64,000 bases of DNA from the NCBI RefSeq assembly GCF_007997075.1, contig NZ_VORS01000001.1, positions 186,001 through 250,000 of the forward strand, given 5' to 3'. The notes beneath the pieces were generated by a model. That model saw only the letters and a list, made by a program, of their open reading frames with translations. It had not been told where the DNA came from and did not search any database. Made by a program: the position numbers and the translations under genes. This document shows positions 24,255 to 32,723 of the stretch, in pieces. Each line of letters starts with the position of its first letter. The first letter of the stretch is position 1. Source of the DNA: Polaribacter sp. IC073 (GTDB lineage Bacteria; Bacteroidota; Bacteroidia; Flavobacteriales; Flavobacteriaceae).

Positions 24255-26444
24255 TTGAAAAAATTTCCACATTATAAACAATCTGACCAAAAAGATTGTG
24301 GTCCTACTTGCTTAAAGATAATTAGCAAATATTTTGGTAAGGTTATTTCTATTCAAGCATTAAGAAAACATGCAGAAACTACTAGAACAGGAAGTAGCTT
24401 ATTGGGTTTAAGTGAGGCTGCTGAAAAATTAGGTCTTAGAAGTTTAGGTGTTAAAATATCTTTAGAAAAATTATTAGAAGCTCCTTTACCTTGTATTTTA
24501 CATTGGAATAAAAACCATTACGTGGTTTTATATAAAATTAAAAAAGGCAACTTCTACATTTCTGATCCTGCTCATGGTTTGTTAAAGTACAACCAAGAAG
24601 ATTTTTTAAAAAATTGGATTGGTAATAATGCATATGAAACAACAGAAGAAGGAGTTGCTTTACTAGTAGAACCAACACCTAAATTTTATAATTCAGAATT
24701 TGATTCAGCAAAAAAATCGTTAGGTTTTTCTTTTTTGTTTAAATATCTTTTTAGTTACAAAAAATTACTGATTCAGTTAATTATTGGTCTATTAGCAGGA
24801 AGTTTGCTACAACTAATTTTTCCTTTTTTAACGCAAAGTATTGTAGATGTTGGTATTCAAAATCAAGATATACATTTTATATATTTAATCCTATTTGCTC
24901 AATTAGCATTGTTCTTTGGAAAAACAGCCGTTGAAGTTATTCGAGGTTGGATATTATTACATTTAAGCACTCGTATAAACATTTCATTAGTTTCAGATTT
25001 TTTTATCAAACTAATGAATTTGCCAATTGCCTTTTTTGATACTCGAATGACTGGAGATATTCTACAGCGTATCAATGACCATAAGCGAATTGAACGTATT
25101 TTAACAACATCCTCTTTAAACGTTTTATTTTCCTTAATGAATTTAATAATCTTCAGTCTTGTACTTGGGTATTATAATTGGCAAATATTTGCCATTTTTT
25201 TAATAGGTAGTTTTTTCTATTTTTTATGGATTCTTATCTTTTTAAAGAAACGTAGAGATTTAGATTACAAGCGATTTTCTCAAGTGAGTCAAGAACAGTC
25301 TAAGGTAATTGAGTTAATCAATGGCATGCAAGAAATTAAATTACACAATGCAGAGAAGCAAAAACGTTGGTCTTGGGAATATTTACAAGCTCGCTTATTT
25401 AAAATATCCATAGAAGGTTTAGCTTTAGAACAATATCAAAACGTAGGTTCAGGTTTTATCAATGAACTTAAAAATATCTTAATTACTGTATTATCCGCAA
25501 AATTAGTTATTGATGGAGACATTACTTTAGGGATGATGTTAGCCATTACTTATATTGTGGGGCAGTTAAACGCTCCTGTTGGGCAGTTAATAGGTTTTAT
25601 AAGAGAACTACAAGATGCTAAAATTTCTCTAGAACGTTTGTCTGAAATCCATGAAAAAGAAGATGAAGAACCCCTAAATGAAGAACGTATTTCTGAAATA
25701 CCAAACAATTCAAATATCAATTTAAATAAAGTATCTTATAGATATATAGGTTCAGACCAAATGGTATTACAAGAATTAGATTTAGAAATTCCTGCAAATA
25801 AAATTACTGCCATTGTTGGTGTTAGCGGAAGTGGAAAAACTACTTTAATGAAGTTGTTACTAAAATTCTATAACCCTAATGCAGGTGAAGTTAAATTAGG
25901 TAATTATAACTTAAATACGATTTCTCAGAAAACTTGGCGAAGCCAATGTGGTGTAGTAATGCAAGAAGGATATATTTTTAGCGATACAATAGCTAATAAT
26001 ATTGCTGTAGGTGAAGATTATATAGACAAACAAAAATTATCTCATGCAGTAGATGTTGCAAATATTCAAGATTTTATAGAGAGTTTACCATTATCTTATA
26101 ATACAAAAATAGGTATGGAAGGCGTTGGATTAAGTACAGGACAAAAACAACGATTATTAATTGCCAGGGCTGTTTACAAAAACCCTAGTTATTTATTTTT
26201 TGATGAAGCAACTTCTGCATTAGATGCAAATAATGAAAAAGTAATTATGGAAAAACTACATACTTTTTTTAAAAACAAAACAGTTGTTGTTATTGCACAT
26301 CGATTAAGTACAGTAAAAAATGCGCATCAAATAGTAGTTTTAGATAAAGGGAAAATTGTAGAGATTGGGAATCATCAATCTTTAATTAAAGAAAAAGGAA
26401 GTTATTATCATTTAGTGAAAAATCAACTAGAATTAGGTAAATAA
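24255..26444 (+). CDS. C39-peptidase ABC transporter (double-glycine leader exporter)
   Basis: 729 aa. N-terminal C39 peptidase with Gln and Cys in QSDQKDCGPTCL, His in HWNKNHYVVL and Asp in ISDPAHG; then a six-helix membrane domain (about 165-430) and an ABC ATPase with Walker A GVSGSGKTT, signature LSTGQKQR and Walker B LFFDEATSALD. It cleaves GG leaders while exporting the peptide. It must start at TTG 24255: the frame has a stop at 24240 and no ATG before the C39 Cys. Next to three, and near a fourth, GG-leader precursor with matching leader length, so it probably exports all. Abuts the HlyD gene. Confidence 0.95.
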   Translation: MKKFPHYKQSDQKDCGPTCLKIISKYFGKVISIQALRKHAETTRTGSSLLGLSEAAEKLGLRSLGVKISLEKLLEAPLPCILHWNKNHYVVLYKIKKGNFYISDPAHGLLKYNQEDFLKNWIGNNAYETTEEGVALLVEPTPKFYNSEFDSAKKSLGFSFLFKYLFSYKKLLIQLIIGLLAGSLLQLIFPFLTQSIVDVGIQNQDIHFIYLILFAQLALFFGKTAVEVIRGWILLHLSTRINISLVSDFFIKLMNLPIAFFDTRMTGDILQRINDHKRIERILTTSSLNVLFSLMNLIIFSLVLGYYNWQIFAIFLIGSFFYFLWILIFLKKRRDLDYKRFSQVSQEQSKVIELINGMQEIKLHNAEKQKRWSWEYLQARLFKISIEGLALEQYQNVGSGFINELKNILITVLSAKLVIDGDITLGMMLAITYIVGQLNAPVGQLIGFIRELQDAKISLERLSEIHEKEDEEPLNEERISEIPNNSNINLNKVSYRYIGSDQMVLQELDLEIPANKITAIVGVSGSGKTTLMKLLLKFYNPNAGEVKLGNYNLNTISQKTWRSQCGVVMQEGYIFSDTIANNIAVGEDYIDKQKLSHAVDVANIQDFIESLPLSYNTKIGMEGVGLSTGQKQRLLIARAVYKNPSYLFFDEATSALDANNEKVIMEKLHTFFKNKTVVVIAHRLSTVKNAHQIVVLDKGKIVEIGNHQSLIKEKGSYYHLVKNQLELGK

Positions 26445-27737
26445 ATGTCAAACAAAATAGAAGACATAGAATTAAGAAGTGAAGAAGTTCAAGAGATTCT
26501 TACAAAAGTACCCAATTGGATGATTCGTTGGGGAAATACGCTATTCTTACTTTTAATTGTAATGCTTTTAGCATTGTCTTGGTTTGTAAAATACCCAGAT
26601 ATTATTACTTCAGAAGCAATCATTACTACTAAAATTCCACCTGAAAAAGAGTATGCAAGTATTACAGGTAAAATTGATACTATTTTCGTCAAAGACGGAG
26701 AAAAATCTTATAAAAATCAAGCGTTAGCTATTATAGAAAATACAGCAAATTATACAGATGTTTTCTTTTTGAAATCTGTTGTAGATAATATGAAAATCCA
26801 AAAACAATCGTTTTACTTCCCAATTGATAAGATGCCAATTTTATTCTTAGGAGATATTGAAACAAGTTATGCCGTTTTTGAGAATAATTATATTCAATAT
26901 ATTTTAAATAAAGAATTAGATCCGTTTTCTAATGAAGCTAATGCAAATAAAATTACAACAACTGAACTTAATAGGCGTTTAATCAATCTTCAATCTCAAA
27001 AATCACTAAATAAAAAAGAATTAGAGTTCAACCAAAAAGATTTGAAAAGAAGTAAATATCTTTTTGATAAGGGTGTAATTTCTGAAAAGGAATATGAAAA
27101 TAAACAATTAGAATATCTTCAGAAAGAAAGAAGCTATAAAAACATGTCTTCTTCAATCTCTCAATTAAGAGAGTCAATTTCTAATAGTAAAAAAACTTTA
27201 AAAGGAACAGAAATATCTCGTATTCGTGAAGAAATGACACTACTTAAAAATGTAATTCAATCTTTTAATCAATTGAAGAAAAGTATTAAAGATTGGGAAA
27301 TGAAGTATGTGTTAAATTCTGAAATGGATGGTAAAGTATCTTTTTTTAATTACTGGAGTGAAAATCAAACTGTAAATCAAGGAGATTTAGTGTTTACAAT
27401 TATTCCAAATGAAAAATCTTCTTATATAGCCAAATTAAAAACTCCTGCTCAAAATTTAGGTAAAGTAAAAATTGGACAAATAGTAAATTTAAAATTACAA
27501 AATTATCCAGATTATGAATTTGGAGTTTTAAAAGGTGTTGTAAATAATATTTCAGAAATTTCCAATAAAGATGGTTTTTATATGATTGATGTTTCTTTAC
27601 CAGATAAATTAATTACTTCTTATAATAAAGAAATAAAATTCAAACAAGAAATGCGCGGAACCGCAGAAATTATAACAGAGGACTTAAGATTAATTGAACG
27701 TTTTTTTTATCAGTTTAATAAGATTATAAAACGTTAA
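26445..27737 (+). CDS. HlyD family secretion protein (membrane fusion partner)
   Basis: 430 aa beginning directly after the stop of the ABC exporter. One N-terminal membrane segment (GNTLFLLLIVMLLALSWFV, about 30-48), split lipoyl-like beta parts (PPEKEYASITGKIDTIFVKDGE and YVLNSEMDGKVSFF), a central coiled coil (about 165-290) and a C-terminal beta barrel (LKTPAQNLGKVKIGQIVNLKL). Such proteins bridge the C39 exporter to the outer membrane. No outer-membrane TolC-like gene is in the window, so a genomic one elsewhere is implied. Last gene of the plus arm, closed by the terminator at 27764-27800. Confidence 0.92.
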   Translation: MSNKIEDIELRSEEVQEILTKVPNWMIRWGNTLFLLLIVMLLALSWFVKYPDIITSEAIITTKIPPEKEYASITGKIDTIFVKDGEKSYKNQALAIIENTANYTDVFFLKSVVDNMKIQKQSFYFPIDKMPILFLGDIETSYAVFENNYIQYILNKELDPFSNEANANKITTTELNRRLINLQSQKSLNKKELEFNQKDLKRSKYLFDKGVISEKEYENKQLEYLQKERSYKNMSSSISQLRESISNSKKTLKGTEISRIREEMTLLKNVIQSFNQLKKSIKDWEMKYVLNSEMDGKVSFFNYWSENQTVNQGDLVFTIIPNEKSSYIAKLKTPAQNLGKVKIGQIVNLKLQNYPDYEFGVLKGVVNNISEISNKDGFYMIDVSLPDKLITSYNKEIKFKQEMRGTAEIITEDLRLIERFFYQFNKIIKR

Positions 27738-27763
27738 GAAAACTCACTACTCATTTTTAAAAT

Positions 27764-27800
27764 AAAAAACCTTAATTTCATTGATGAAATTAAGGTTTTT
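27764..27800 (+). terminator. Bidirectional terminator between the RiPP exporter and tRNA-Cys
   Basis: ACCTTAATTTCA pairs with TGAAATTAAGGT around loop TTGA (27781-27784), extended by A and T tracts on both sides. It can end the hlyD message (plus) and the tRNA transcript (minus). Confidence 0.85.
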
Positions 27801-27802
27801 TG

Positions 27803-27873
27803 AGGTGTCTAGCGGATTCGAACCGCTGTACATGGTTTTGCAAACCATTGCCTAGCCACTCGGCCAAGACACC
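27803..27873 (-). tRNA. tRNA-Cys (GCA)
   Basis: 71 nt on the minus strand. Acceptor GGTGTCT pairs with AGACACC, discriminator T as usual for tRNA-Cys; anticodon stem ATGGT/ACCAT with loop TTGCAAA gives anticodon GCA; T-loop GGTTCGAATCC is present. The 3' CCA is not encoded. It marks the right edge of the RiPP locus. Confidence 0.95.
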
Positions 27874-27969
27874 TTTTAAATTTTAAAACTTATTTCTAAT
27901 AAATTAGAAAGCTGTTTTAAGGATTGCAAATTTACGAAAATTTACAAGTATTGCAAGCATTTTTTTATC

Positions 27970-28326
27970 TTATCGCTTTTTTGTGAGAATAATGACTACT
28001 TCTTCTACGTTTCCGCCAATTGGTGGGTTTATTTTTGCTACAGAAACTTTGGCACTTTTTATCTTTCTAATTTCTTTAAAAAGACGATTTAGAATGCGTT
28101 GTGCAACCTCTTCTAGAAGCTTCGAACGAATGGCCATTTCTTCTTTTACAATATGATTTAAATGTACATAATCTACCGTGTCTGCCAATTCATCTGTTTT
28201 TGCAGACTTTCTTAAACTTGCCTTAACCTCCACATCTACTCGGTATTCACTTCCTATTTTAGCCTCTTCATCTAAGCAACCGTGAAATGCATATAATTTG
28301 ATATTGTTTACTTGTATAACCCCCAT
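27970..28326 (-). CDS. folB: Dihydroneopterin aldolase
   Basis: 118 aa, the normal length. Family motifs: IKLYAFHGCLDEEAKIGSEY at the N terminus, TVDYVHLNHIV, LLEEVAQRI and the C-terminal VSVAKINPPIGGNVEEV. It converts dihydroneopterin to 6-hydroxymethyl-dihydropterin in folate synthesis, in the cytoplasm. Its start abuts the stop of the DUF2452 gene, so the two are transcribed together on the minus strand. Confidence 0.95.
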   Translation of the reverse strand: MGVIQVNNIKLYAFHGCLDEEAKIGSEYRVDVEVKASLRKSAKTDELADTVDYVHLNHIVKEEMAIRSKLLEEVAQRILNRLFKEIRKIKSAKVSVAKINPPIGGNVEEVVIILTKKR

Positions 28327-28758
28327 TTATTCTTCTTTATTTGAAATGCTTTCAATTTTTTCCCACATTTTATCTGAGTTTAATCTAAAAGATCCTTTAA
28401 ACTCTAAACTCCATTCGTTAGGTTCTATAATTGATAAAAATAATTCTTCTTTTTTATTTATATATAAGTGATATGTTTCGCCAATAATAGGCTCAAAACC
28501 AAATTTGGCATTGTACAACATGTCATTGTATTGAAATTTTTCCATCAACAACTCATACTCCTTTCTTACTTCTTCGAATTTTCCTTTGAGTATTTTATTG
28601 GTACGTCTCACACCATCTGCCGTCCAAGTTGCAGTATTTGTTGGTTTAATTACTGGCGAACTTGCAGAGGTTCCGTAGGGTTTTAAAGCCGCGTCATACT
28701 TCTGTGTTTCTTCATTAAAAACAACTAAATCTGGCTTTTTTTCTGCGTCTTTCTTCAT
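28327..28758 (-). CDS. DUF2452 domain-containing protein
   Basis: 143 aa soluble protein. The block GTSASSPVIKPTNTATWTAD followed by a helical GKFEEVRKEYELL and GFEPIIGETYHLY is characteristic of DUF2452 proteins, which are widespread in Bacteroidota and of unknown function. Directly upstream of folB with no gap, so co-transcribed. No signal or membrane segment. Confidence 0.88.
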   Translation of the reverse strand: MKKDAEKKPDLVVFNEETQKYDAALKPYGTSASSPVIKPTNTATWTADGVRRTNKILKGKFEEVRKEYELLMEKFQYNDMLYNAKFGFEPIIGETYHLYINKKEELFLSIIEPNEWSLEFKGSFRLNSDKMWEKIESISNKEE

Positions 28759-28822
28759 TTTACAAAATTACGACAAAAAACAAGTACCTAAGTAGCTTTT
28801 TTAGAACTTTAAATGGAAAGTA

Positions 28823-28922
28823 TGCCAGCGTTAAGGATTGAAACGGCATCCTTTTTATTTTTTTTCTAAATAAAAAGATATAGTGAAAAGCCTGACCAAG
28901 CTTTTTTGCTTGGTAACGCCCA
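28823..28922. repeat. Dispersed ~100-bp intergenic element, copy 1
   Basis: Contains GCGTTAAGGATTGAAACGGC, an A/T-rich centre, then GTGAAAAGCCTGACC and a terminal AACGCCC. Related in order and wording to 42375-42459 and 62702-62808, all outside genes. No frame of interest. It occupies the gap between the DUF2452 and zinc-ribbon genes. Confidence 0.6.
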
Positions 28923-29019
28923 AGAATCGTAAATGATCACTTTTAAGGTCCTGAAATAAATTTAGAATTACATAACCAATTTTAAATTAGGCCTGAAGAA
29001 GGTTCAAAATTAAGTTTCA

Positions 29020-29235
29020 TTAACTCGTGAAAAAATCGAAAACATTGCTAATACCGCTTGTTTTGGTTTTGTAGAATTCGGTGTAGGTACAACGTGTACA
29101 AGTTACGCTGGTAAATTTCTGATTTTGAATATCAAAGATTTTCGATAAGGTTCCGCCAGTTGCACGCATTTCTCCTAATTTATAGGTTTTCGAGTCGCAT
29201 TTCGGACAGGTATAATTTCTAATTTGATTGCTCAT
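29020..29235 (-). CDS. Small zinc-ribbon protein
   Basis: 71 aa from the ATG at 29235 (an upstream in-frame extension lacks family character). Two CxxC knuckles, CPKCDSKTY and CTRCTYTEFYK, separated by about 35 residues form a zinc ribbon, with a hydrophilic GEMRATGGTLSKIFDIQ between. It resembles the short nucleic-acid-binding zinc-ribbon proteins of Bacteroidota. Divergent from glnS. Precise role unknown. Confidence 0.85.
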   Translation of the reverse strand: MSNQIRNYTCPKCDSKTYKLGEMRATGGTLSKIFDIQNQKFTSVTCTRCTYTEFYKTKTSGISNVFDFFTS

Positions 29236-29312
29236 AGGAAATAGTGTTTGGTTATTAGTTGCTGAATTTACAATTTTGTTACAAACTCTCAATACCAATG
29301 AAGTATTTTATG

Positions 29313-29320
29313 TAATTTTG
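29313..29320 (+). promoter_or_regulatory. Probable -7 element for glnS
   Basis: TAATTTTG is a perfect TAnnTTTG about 26 bp upstream of the glnS ATG. No clear TTG at the ideal upstream distance. Confidence 0.4.
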
Positions 29321-29345
29321 TGTTCTAATTTTTTCATATAAAACG

Positions 29346-31031
29346 ATGTCTGAAGAGAAAAAATCGCTCAATTTTTTAGAGCATATTATTGAAGAGGATT
29401 TAGCAAACGGAATGCCAAAAGAAAATTTACGTTTTCGTTTTCCGCCAGAACCAAATGGGTATTTGCATATTGGTCACACCAAAGCAATCGGAATTAGTTT
29501 CGGTTTGGGAGAGACGTATAATGCGCCTGTAAACTTACGTTTTGACGATACAAATCCTGCAAAAGAAGAACAAGAGTATGTAGATGCGATTAAGAAAGAT
29601 ATTTCTTGGTTGGGCTATTCTTGGGCAAATGAATGTTATTCTTCAGACTATTTTCAGCAATTGTTCGATTGGGCAGTTTTGTTGATAAAAGATGGAAAAG
29701 CGTATGTAGATTCTCAATCTTCGGAAGAAATGAGAGCGCAAAAAGGGACGCCAACCAAGGTTGGTACAAATAGCCCTTTTAGAACGCGTTCTGTCTCAGA
29801 AAACTTAGAATTATTCCAGGGAATGAAAGACGGAAAATTTAAGGAGGGGGAACATACTTTGCGTGCAAAGATTGATATGGAGAACCCAAATATGTTACTG
29901 CGCGATCCTTTAATGTACAGAGTGATGTACAAGTCTCACCATAGAACTGGTACAGATTGGTGTATTTACCCAATGTACGATTGGACGCATGGTGAGAGTG
30001 ATTATATCGAACAAATTTCACATTCTTTGTGTTCTTTAGAGTTTAAACCTCACAGAGAATTGTACAATTGGTTTCGTGATAATGTGGTTGATTATAGCAG
30101 ATCTGAATACCCAAATCCGCCAAAACAACGTGAGTTTTCTCGTTTGAATTTGAGTTACACAATTATGAGCAAACGTAAATTGTTAACTTTGGTTGAAAAC
30201 GGAATTGTTGCTGGTTGGGACGACCCTAGAATGCCAACAATTTCTGGTTTAAGAAGACGTGGTTACACTCCAGAATCTATCAAAAGTTTTATTGAAACTG
30301 TTGGTGTTTCTAAACGTGAAAATGTAATTGATGTAGCGCTTTTAGAGTTTAAAATTCGTGAGGATTTAAATAAAACGGCTAAGAGAGTGATGGGAGTTTT
30401 AGATCCTGTGAAAGTGATTATTGATAATTATCCTGAAGAACAAGAAGAAATGTTAACGGCTGATTATAATGATTACGAAGATGGTTTTGGAACTAGAGAA
30501 GTTCCTTTTTCTAGAGAAATTTACATAGAACGTGAAGATTTTAGAGAAGAAGCGAACAAGAAATTCTTTCGTTTGAAACTAGGAAAAGAAGTCCGTTTAA
30601 AAAACGCATATTTCATTACAGCAACTAGTTGTGAAAAAGATGAAAATGGAGAAATTACCGTTATTCATTGTACGTATGATCCGTTGACAAAATCTGGAAT
30701 GGACACCGAAGAAAGCAAGCGTAAAGTAAAAGGTACTTTACATTGGGTTTCTGTAAAACATGCTATAAAAGCAGAAGTGAGAGCTTATGACAGATTGTTT
30801 TTAGATGAAGCGCCAGACTCTCATAAAGACAAATATTTTATGGAATTTATAAACCCTGATTCATTAGAAGTGATTACCGCTTTTGTAGAACCGAGTTTAC
30901 AAACGGCAAAAATTGGAGAACGTTTTCAGTTTCAACGTATGGGGTATTTTAATGTTGATGATGATTCAACTGCAGACAATTTAGTCTTTAACAAGATTGT
31001 TGGATTACGTGATTCTTGGGGAGGAAAATAG
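29346..31031 (+). CDS. glnS: Glutamine--tRNA ligase
   Basis: 561 aa, the usual length. Class I synthetase: HIGH motif in PNGYLHIGHTKAI, KMSKS equivalent in YTIMSKRKLL, and glutamine-specific blocks DDTNPAKEEQEYVDAI and YDWTHGESDYIEQISHSL. It charges tRNA-Gln in the cytoplasm. Presence implies direct glutaminylation. The gene stands alone, divergent from the zinc-ribbon gene; an imperfect hairpin with AGTAGC/GCTACT arms lies just after the stop (31040-31085). Confidence 0.97.
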   Translation: MSEEKKSLNFLEHIIEEDLANGMPKENLRFRFPPEPNGYLHIGHTKAIGISFGLGETYNAPVNLRFDDTNPAKEEQEYVDAIKKDISWLGYSWANECYSSDYFQQLFDWAVLLIKDGKAYVDSQSSEEMRAQKGTPTKVGTNSPFRTRSVSENLELFQGMKDGKFKEGEHTLRAKIDMENPNMLLRDPLMYRVMYKSHHRTGTDWCIYPMYDWTHGESDYIEQISHSLCSLEFKPHRELYNWFRDNVVDYSRSEYPNPPKQREFSRLNLSYTIMSKRKLLTLVENGIVAGWDDPRMPTISGLRRRGYTPESIKSFIETVGVSKRENVIDVALLEFKIREDLNKTAKRVMGVLDPVKVIIDNYPEEQEEMLTADYNDYEDGFGTREVPFSREIYIEREDFREEANKKFFRLKLGKEVRLKNAYFITATSCEKDENGEITVIHCTYDPLTKSGMDTEESKRKVKGTLHWVSVKHAIKAEVRAYDRLFLDEAPDSHKDKYFMEFINPDSLEVITAFVEPSLQTAKIGERFQFQRMGYFNVDDDSTADNLVFNKIVGLRDSWGGK

Positions 31032-31117
31032 TTTATTTTAGTAGCAGTATTTAGCAGCAGTTTTCATACTTGCTGTTTTGCTACTGAAAATATAATATTT
31101 ATTTAAAAATACAAATT

Positions 31118-31432
31118 ATGAAAAAATTACTTTTTTTATCAATCTTTATCTTTACGCTTTCTTGTTCTAATAAAAAAGAAGCAAAAAAAGTGGTAGAAAT
31201 TTCTTGTGGCCAATGTCAGTTTGCACTAGATAGTCAAGATGGTTGCGATTTAGCAGTTCGTATAGACGAGCAAGCTTATTTTGTTGATAGTTTTAATATT
31301 GATGATTTTGGTGATGCTCATGCTGAACACACAGGTTTTTGCGAAGTAGTTAGAAAAGCAGAAGTTTCTGGCGTTGTAGAAAACGGACGTTTTAAAGCGA
31401 CTTCTATAAAGTTGGTAGACGATTTAGAGTAA
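31118..31432 (+). CDS. Small Cys-rich lipoprotein (DUF6370-like)
   Basis: 104 aa with lipobox TLSC (FIFTLSCSN). The mature part has CGQCQF, a GC pair and a later GFC, plus CDLAVRIDEQAYFVD and a GDAHA turn, matching small Bacteroidota proteins labelled DUF6370. The Cys pattern suggests metal or disulfide binding in the periplasm, which is inference. Ends at a strong terminator. Confidence 0.75.
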   Translation: MKKLLFLSIFIFTLSCSNKKEAKKVVEISCGQCQFALDSQDGCDLAVRIDEQAYFVDSFNIDDFGDAHAEHTGFCEVVRKAEVSGVVENGRFKATSIKLVDDLE

Positions 31433-31465
31433 CAACTTTAGATACAAAAATGAAGATAAAAAAAA

Positions 31466-31499
31466 ATCCGAAGTAAAATCTTTACTTCGGATTTTTTTT
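31466..31499. terminator. Bidirectional terminator between convergent genes
   Basis: 12-bp perfect stem ATCCGAAGTAAA (31466-31477) with TTTACTTCGGAT (31481-31492), A tract before and T tract after. It serves the lipoprotein gene (plus) and the aldo/keto reductase gene (minus). Confidence 0.9.
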
Positions 31500-31535
31500 A
31501 TACTAGTGACTGATTACTACAAACTGTAAACTAAA

Positions 31536-32576
31536 TTATGGCGCAGGATTTGGAATTTCTTTATGTACTACTTCAATTTCTTTTAAAATATCTTCAGACA
31601 ACTCTATATTTATAGAGTTTATATTTTCTTTTAATTGACTCATTTTTGTTGCTCCAATAATATTACTAGTTACAAATGGCAATTGATTAATAAAAGCCAA
31701 AGACATTTCTGATGATGTTAAACCATATTTTTTTGCAATTTCCTCATATCTTTTAACGGCTTTTAAAGAACCATCTCCGGTATAGCGTGCTATAAAACGT
31801 GGAAATAAATTTCCTCTAGAACCTTCTGGAGATTTACCATCTAAATACTTACCAGACAAAACACCTTGTGCCAAAGGAGAATATACTAATAAGCCTATAT
31901 TTTCTCTCAATGAAATTTCAGACATAGCAACCTCATAAGATCTATGAATTAGAGAATATGAATTTTGAATAGAAACTGGTCTTACTAGATTATTTGAAGT
32001 TGCAGTTTCTAAATATTTCATGGTTCCCCAAGGAGTTTCATTAGAAAGCCCAATAGATTTGATAGTACCTGCTTTTACAAAATCATTTAATGTTTCTAAT
32101 ATTTCTAAATGATTTTCTGCTTCTTTAGAAGCTGTTTTAAAAGGATAATCTCTTTCGCCAAAACAATTTACACCTCTATCTGGCCAATGCAATTGATACA
32201 AATCTAAATAATCTGTTTTTAACCTTTTTAAACTTCCTTCTACTGCTTCTATTATGTTATTTTTATTAAATCCGCCTGTTCTTATATGTTTTGTATAGTC
32301 GCCACCACCAGCAATTTTACTAGCTAAAACTACTTTTTCTCTGTTTCCTGTTTTTTGAAACCAATTACCAATAATTCTTTCTGTATCTGCATATGTTTTA
32401 GGATTAGATGGTACCGGATATAATTCTGCAGTGTCAAAAAAATTAATTCCCTGTTCTAAGGCATAATCCATCTGCTCGAAACCATCTTCTTGTGAGTTTT
32501 GATTTCCCCAAGTCATGGTCCCTAAACAAATCTTAGATACTTTAATATCTGAGTTTCCTAATTTTGTATATTTCAT
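31536..32576 (-). CDS. Aldo/keto reductase (Tas-like)
   Basis: 346 aa cytoplasmic NADPH-dependent reductase. Catalytic tetrad residues visible: Asp and Tyr in FFDTAELYP, Lys in VVLASKIAG, His in LYQLHWPDR; the C-terminal cofactor block is FVTSNIIGATKMSQLKENI. Overall length and the PVPSNPKTYADTERIIGNW segment resemble E. coli Tas. The physiological substrate is unknown. Monocistronic by spacing. Confidence 0.92.
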   Translation of the reverse strand: MKYTKLGNSDIKVSKICLGTMTWGNQNSQEDGFEQMDYALEQGINFFDTAELYPVPSNPKTYADTERIIGNWFQKTGNREKVVLASKIAGGGDYTKHIRTGGFNKNNIIEAVEGSLKRLKTDYLDLYQLHWPDRGVNCFGERDYPFKTASKEAENHLEILETLNDFVKAGTIKSIGLSNETPWGTMKYLETATSNNLVRPVSIQNSYSLIHRSYEVAMSEISLRENIGLLVYSPLAQGVLSGKYLDGKSPEGSRGNLFPRFIARYTGDGSLKAVKRYEEIAKKYGLTSSEMSLAFINQLPFVTSNIIGATKMSQLKENINSINIELSEDILKEIEVVHKEIPNPAP

Positions 32577-32660
32577 ATATATGTAAAGTGTATACGTTCT
32601 TTATTTTAGTTGTGAAATTTATTAATACCTCACAACAAAACTAAGACTTATTCGTCTTTA

Positions 32661-32703
32661 AAACAATTAGCGTGTAATTTTAAAAATTACACGCTAATTG
32701 TTT
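32661..32703 (-). terminator. Long-stem terminator of pgk
   Basis: A near-21-bp perfect stem: AAACAATTAGCGTGTAATTTT (32661-32681) is complementary to the segment at 32683-32703. It lies about 20 bp past the pgk stop and ends in a T run on the minus strand. Confidence 0.8.
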
Positions 32704-32723
32704 CTATAAATATTATTTATCTA

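Noticed and set aside
13206..27737. LanC-type cyclase or thioesterase in the RiPP locus
   Set aside because: No protein with the LanC zinc ligands or length was found; every frame of size is accounted for.
27738..27970. Integrase or tRNA-end direct repeat at the tRNA-Cys
   Set aside because: No recombinase gene and no clear second copy of the tRNA 3' end could be found in the window.
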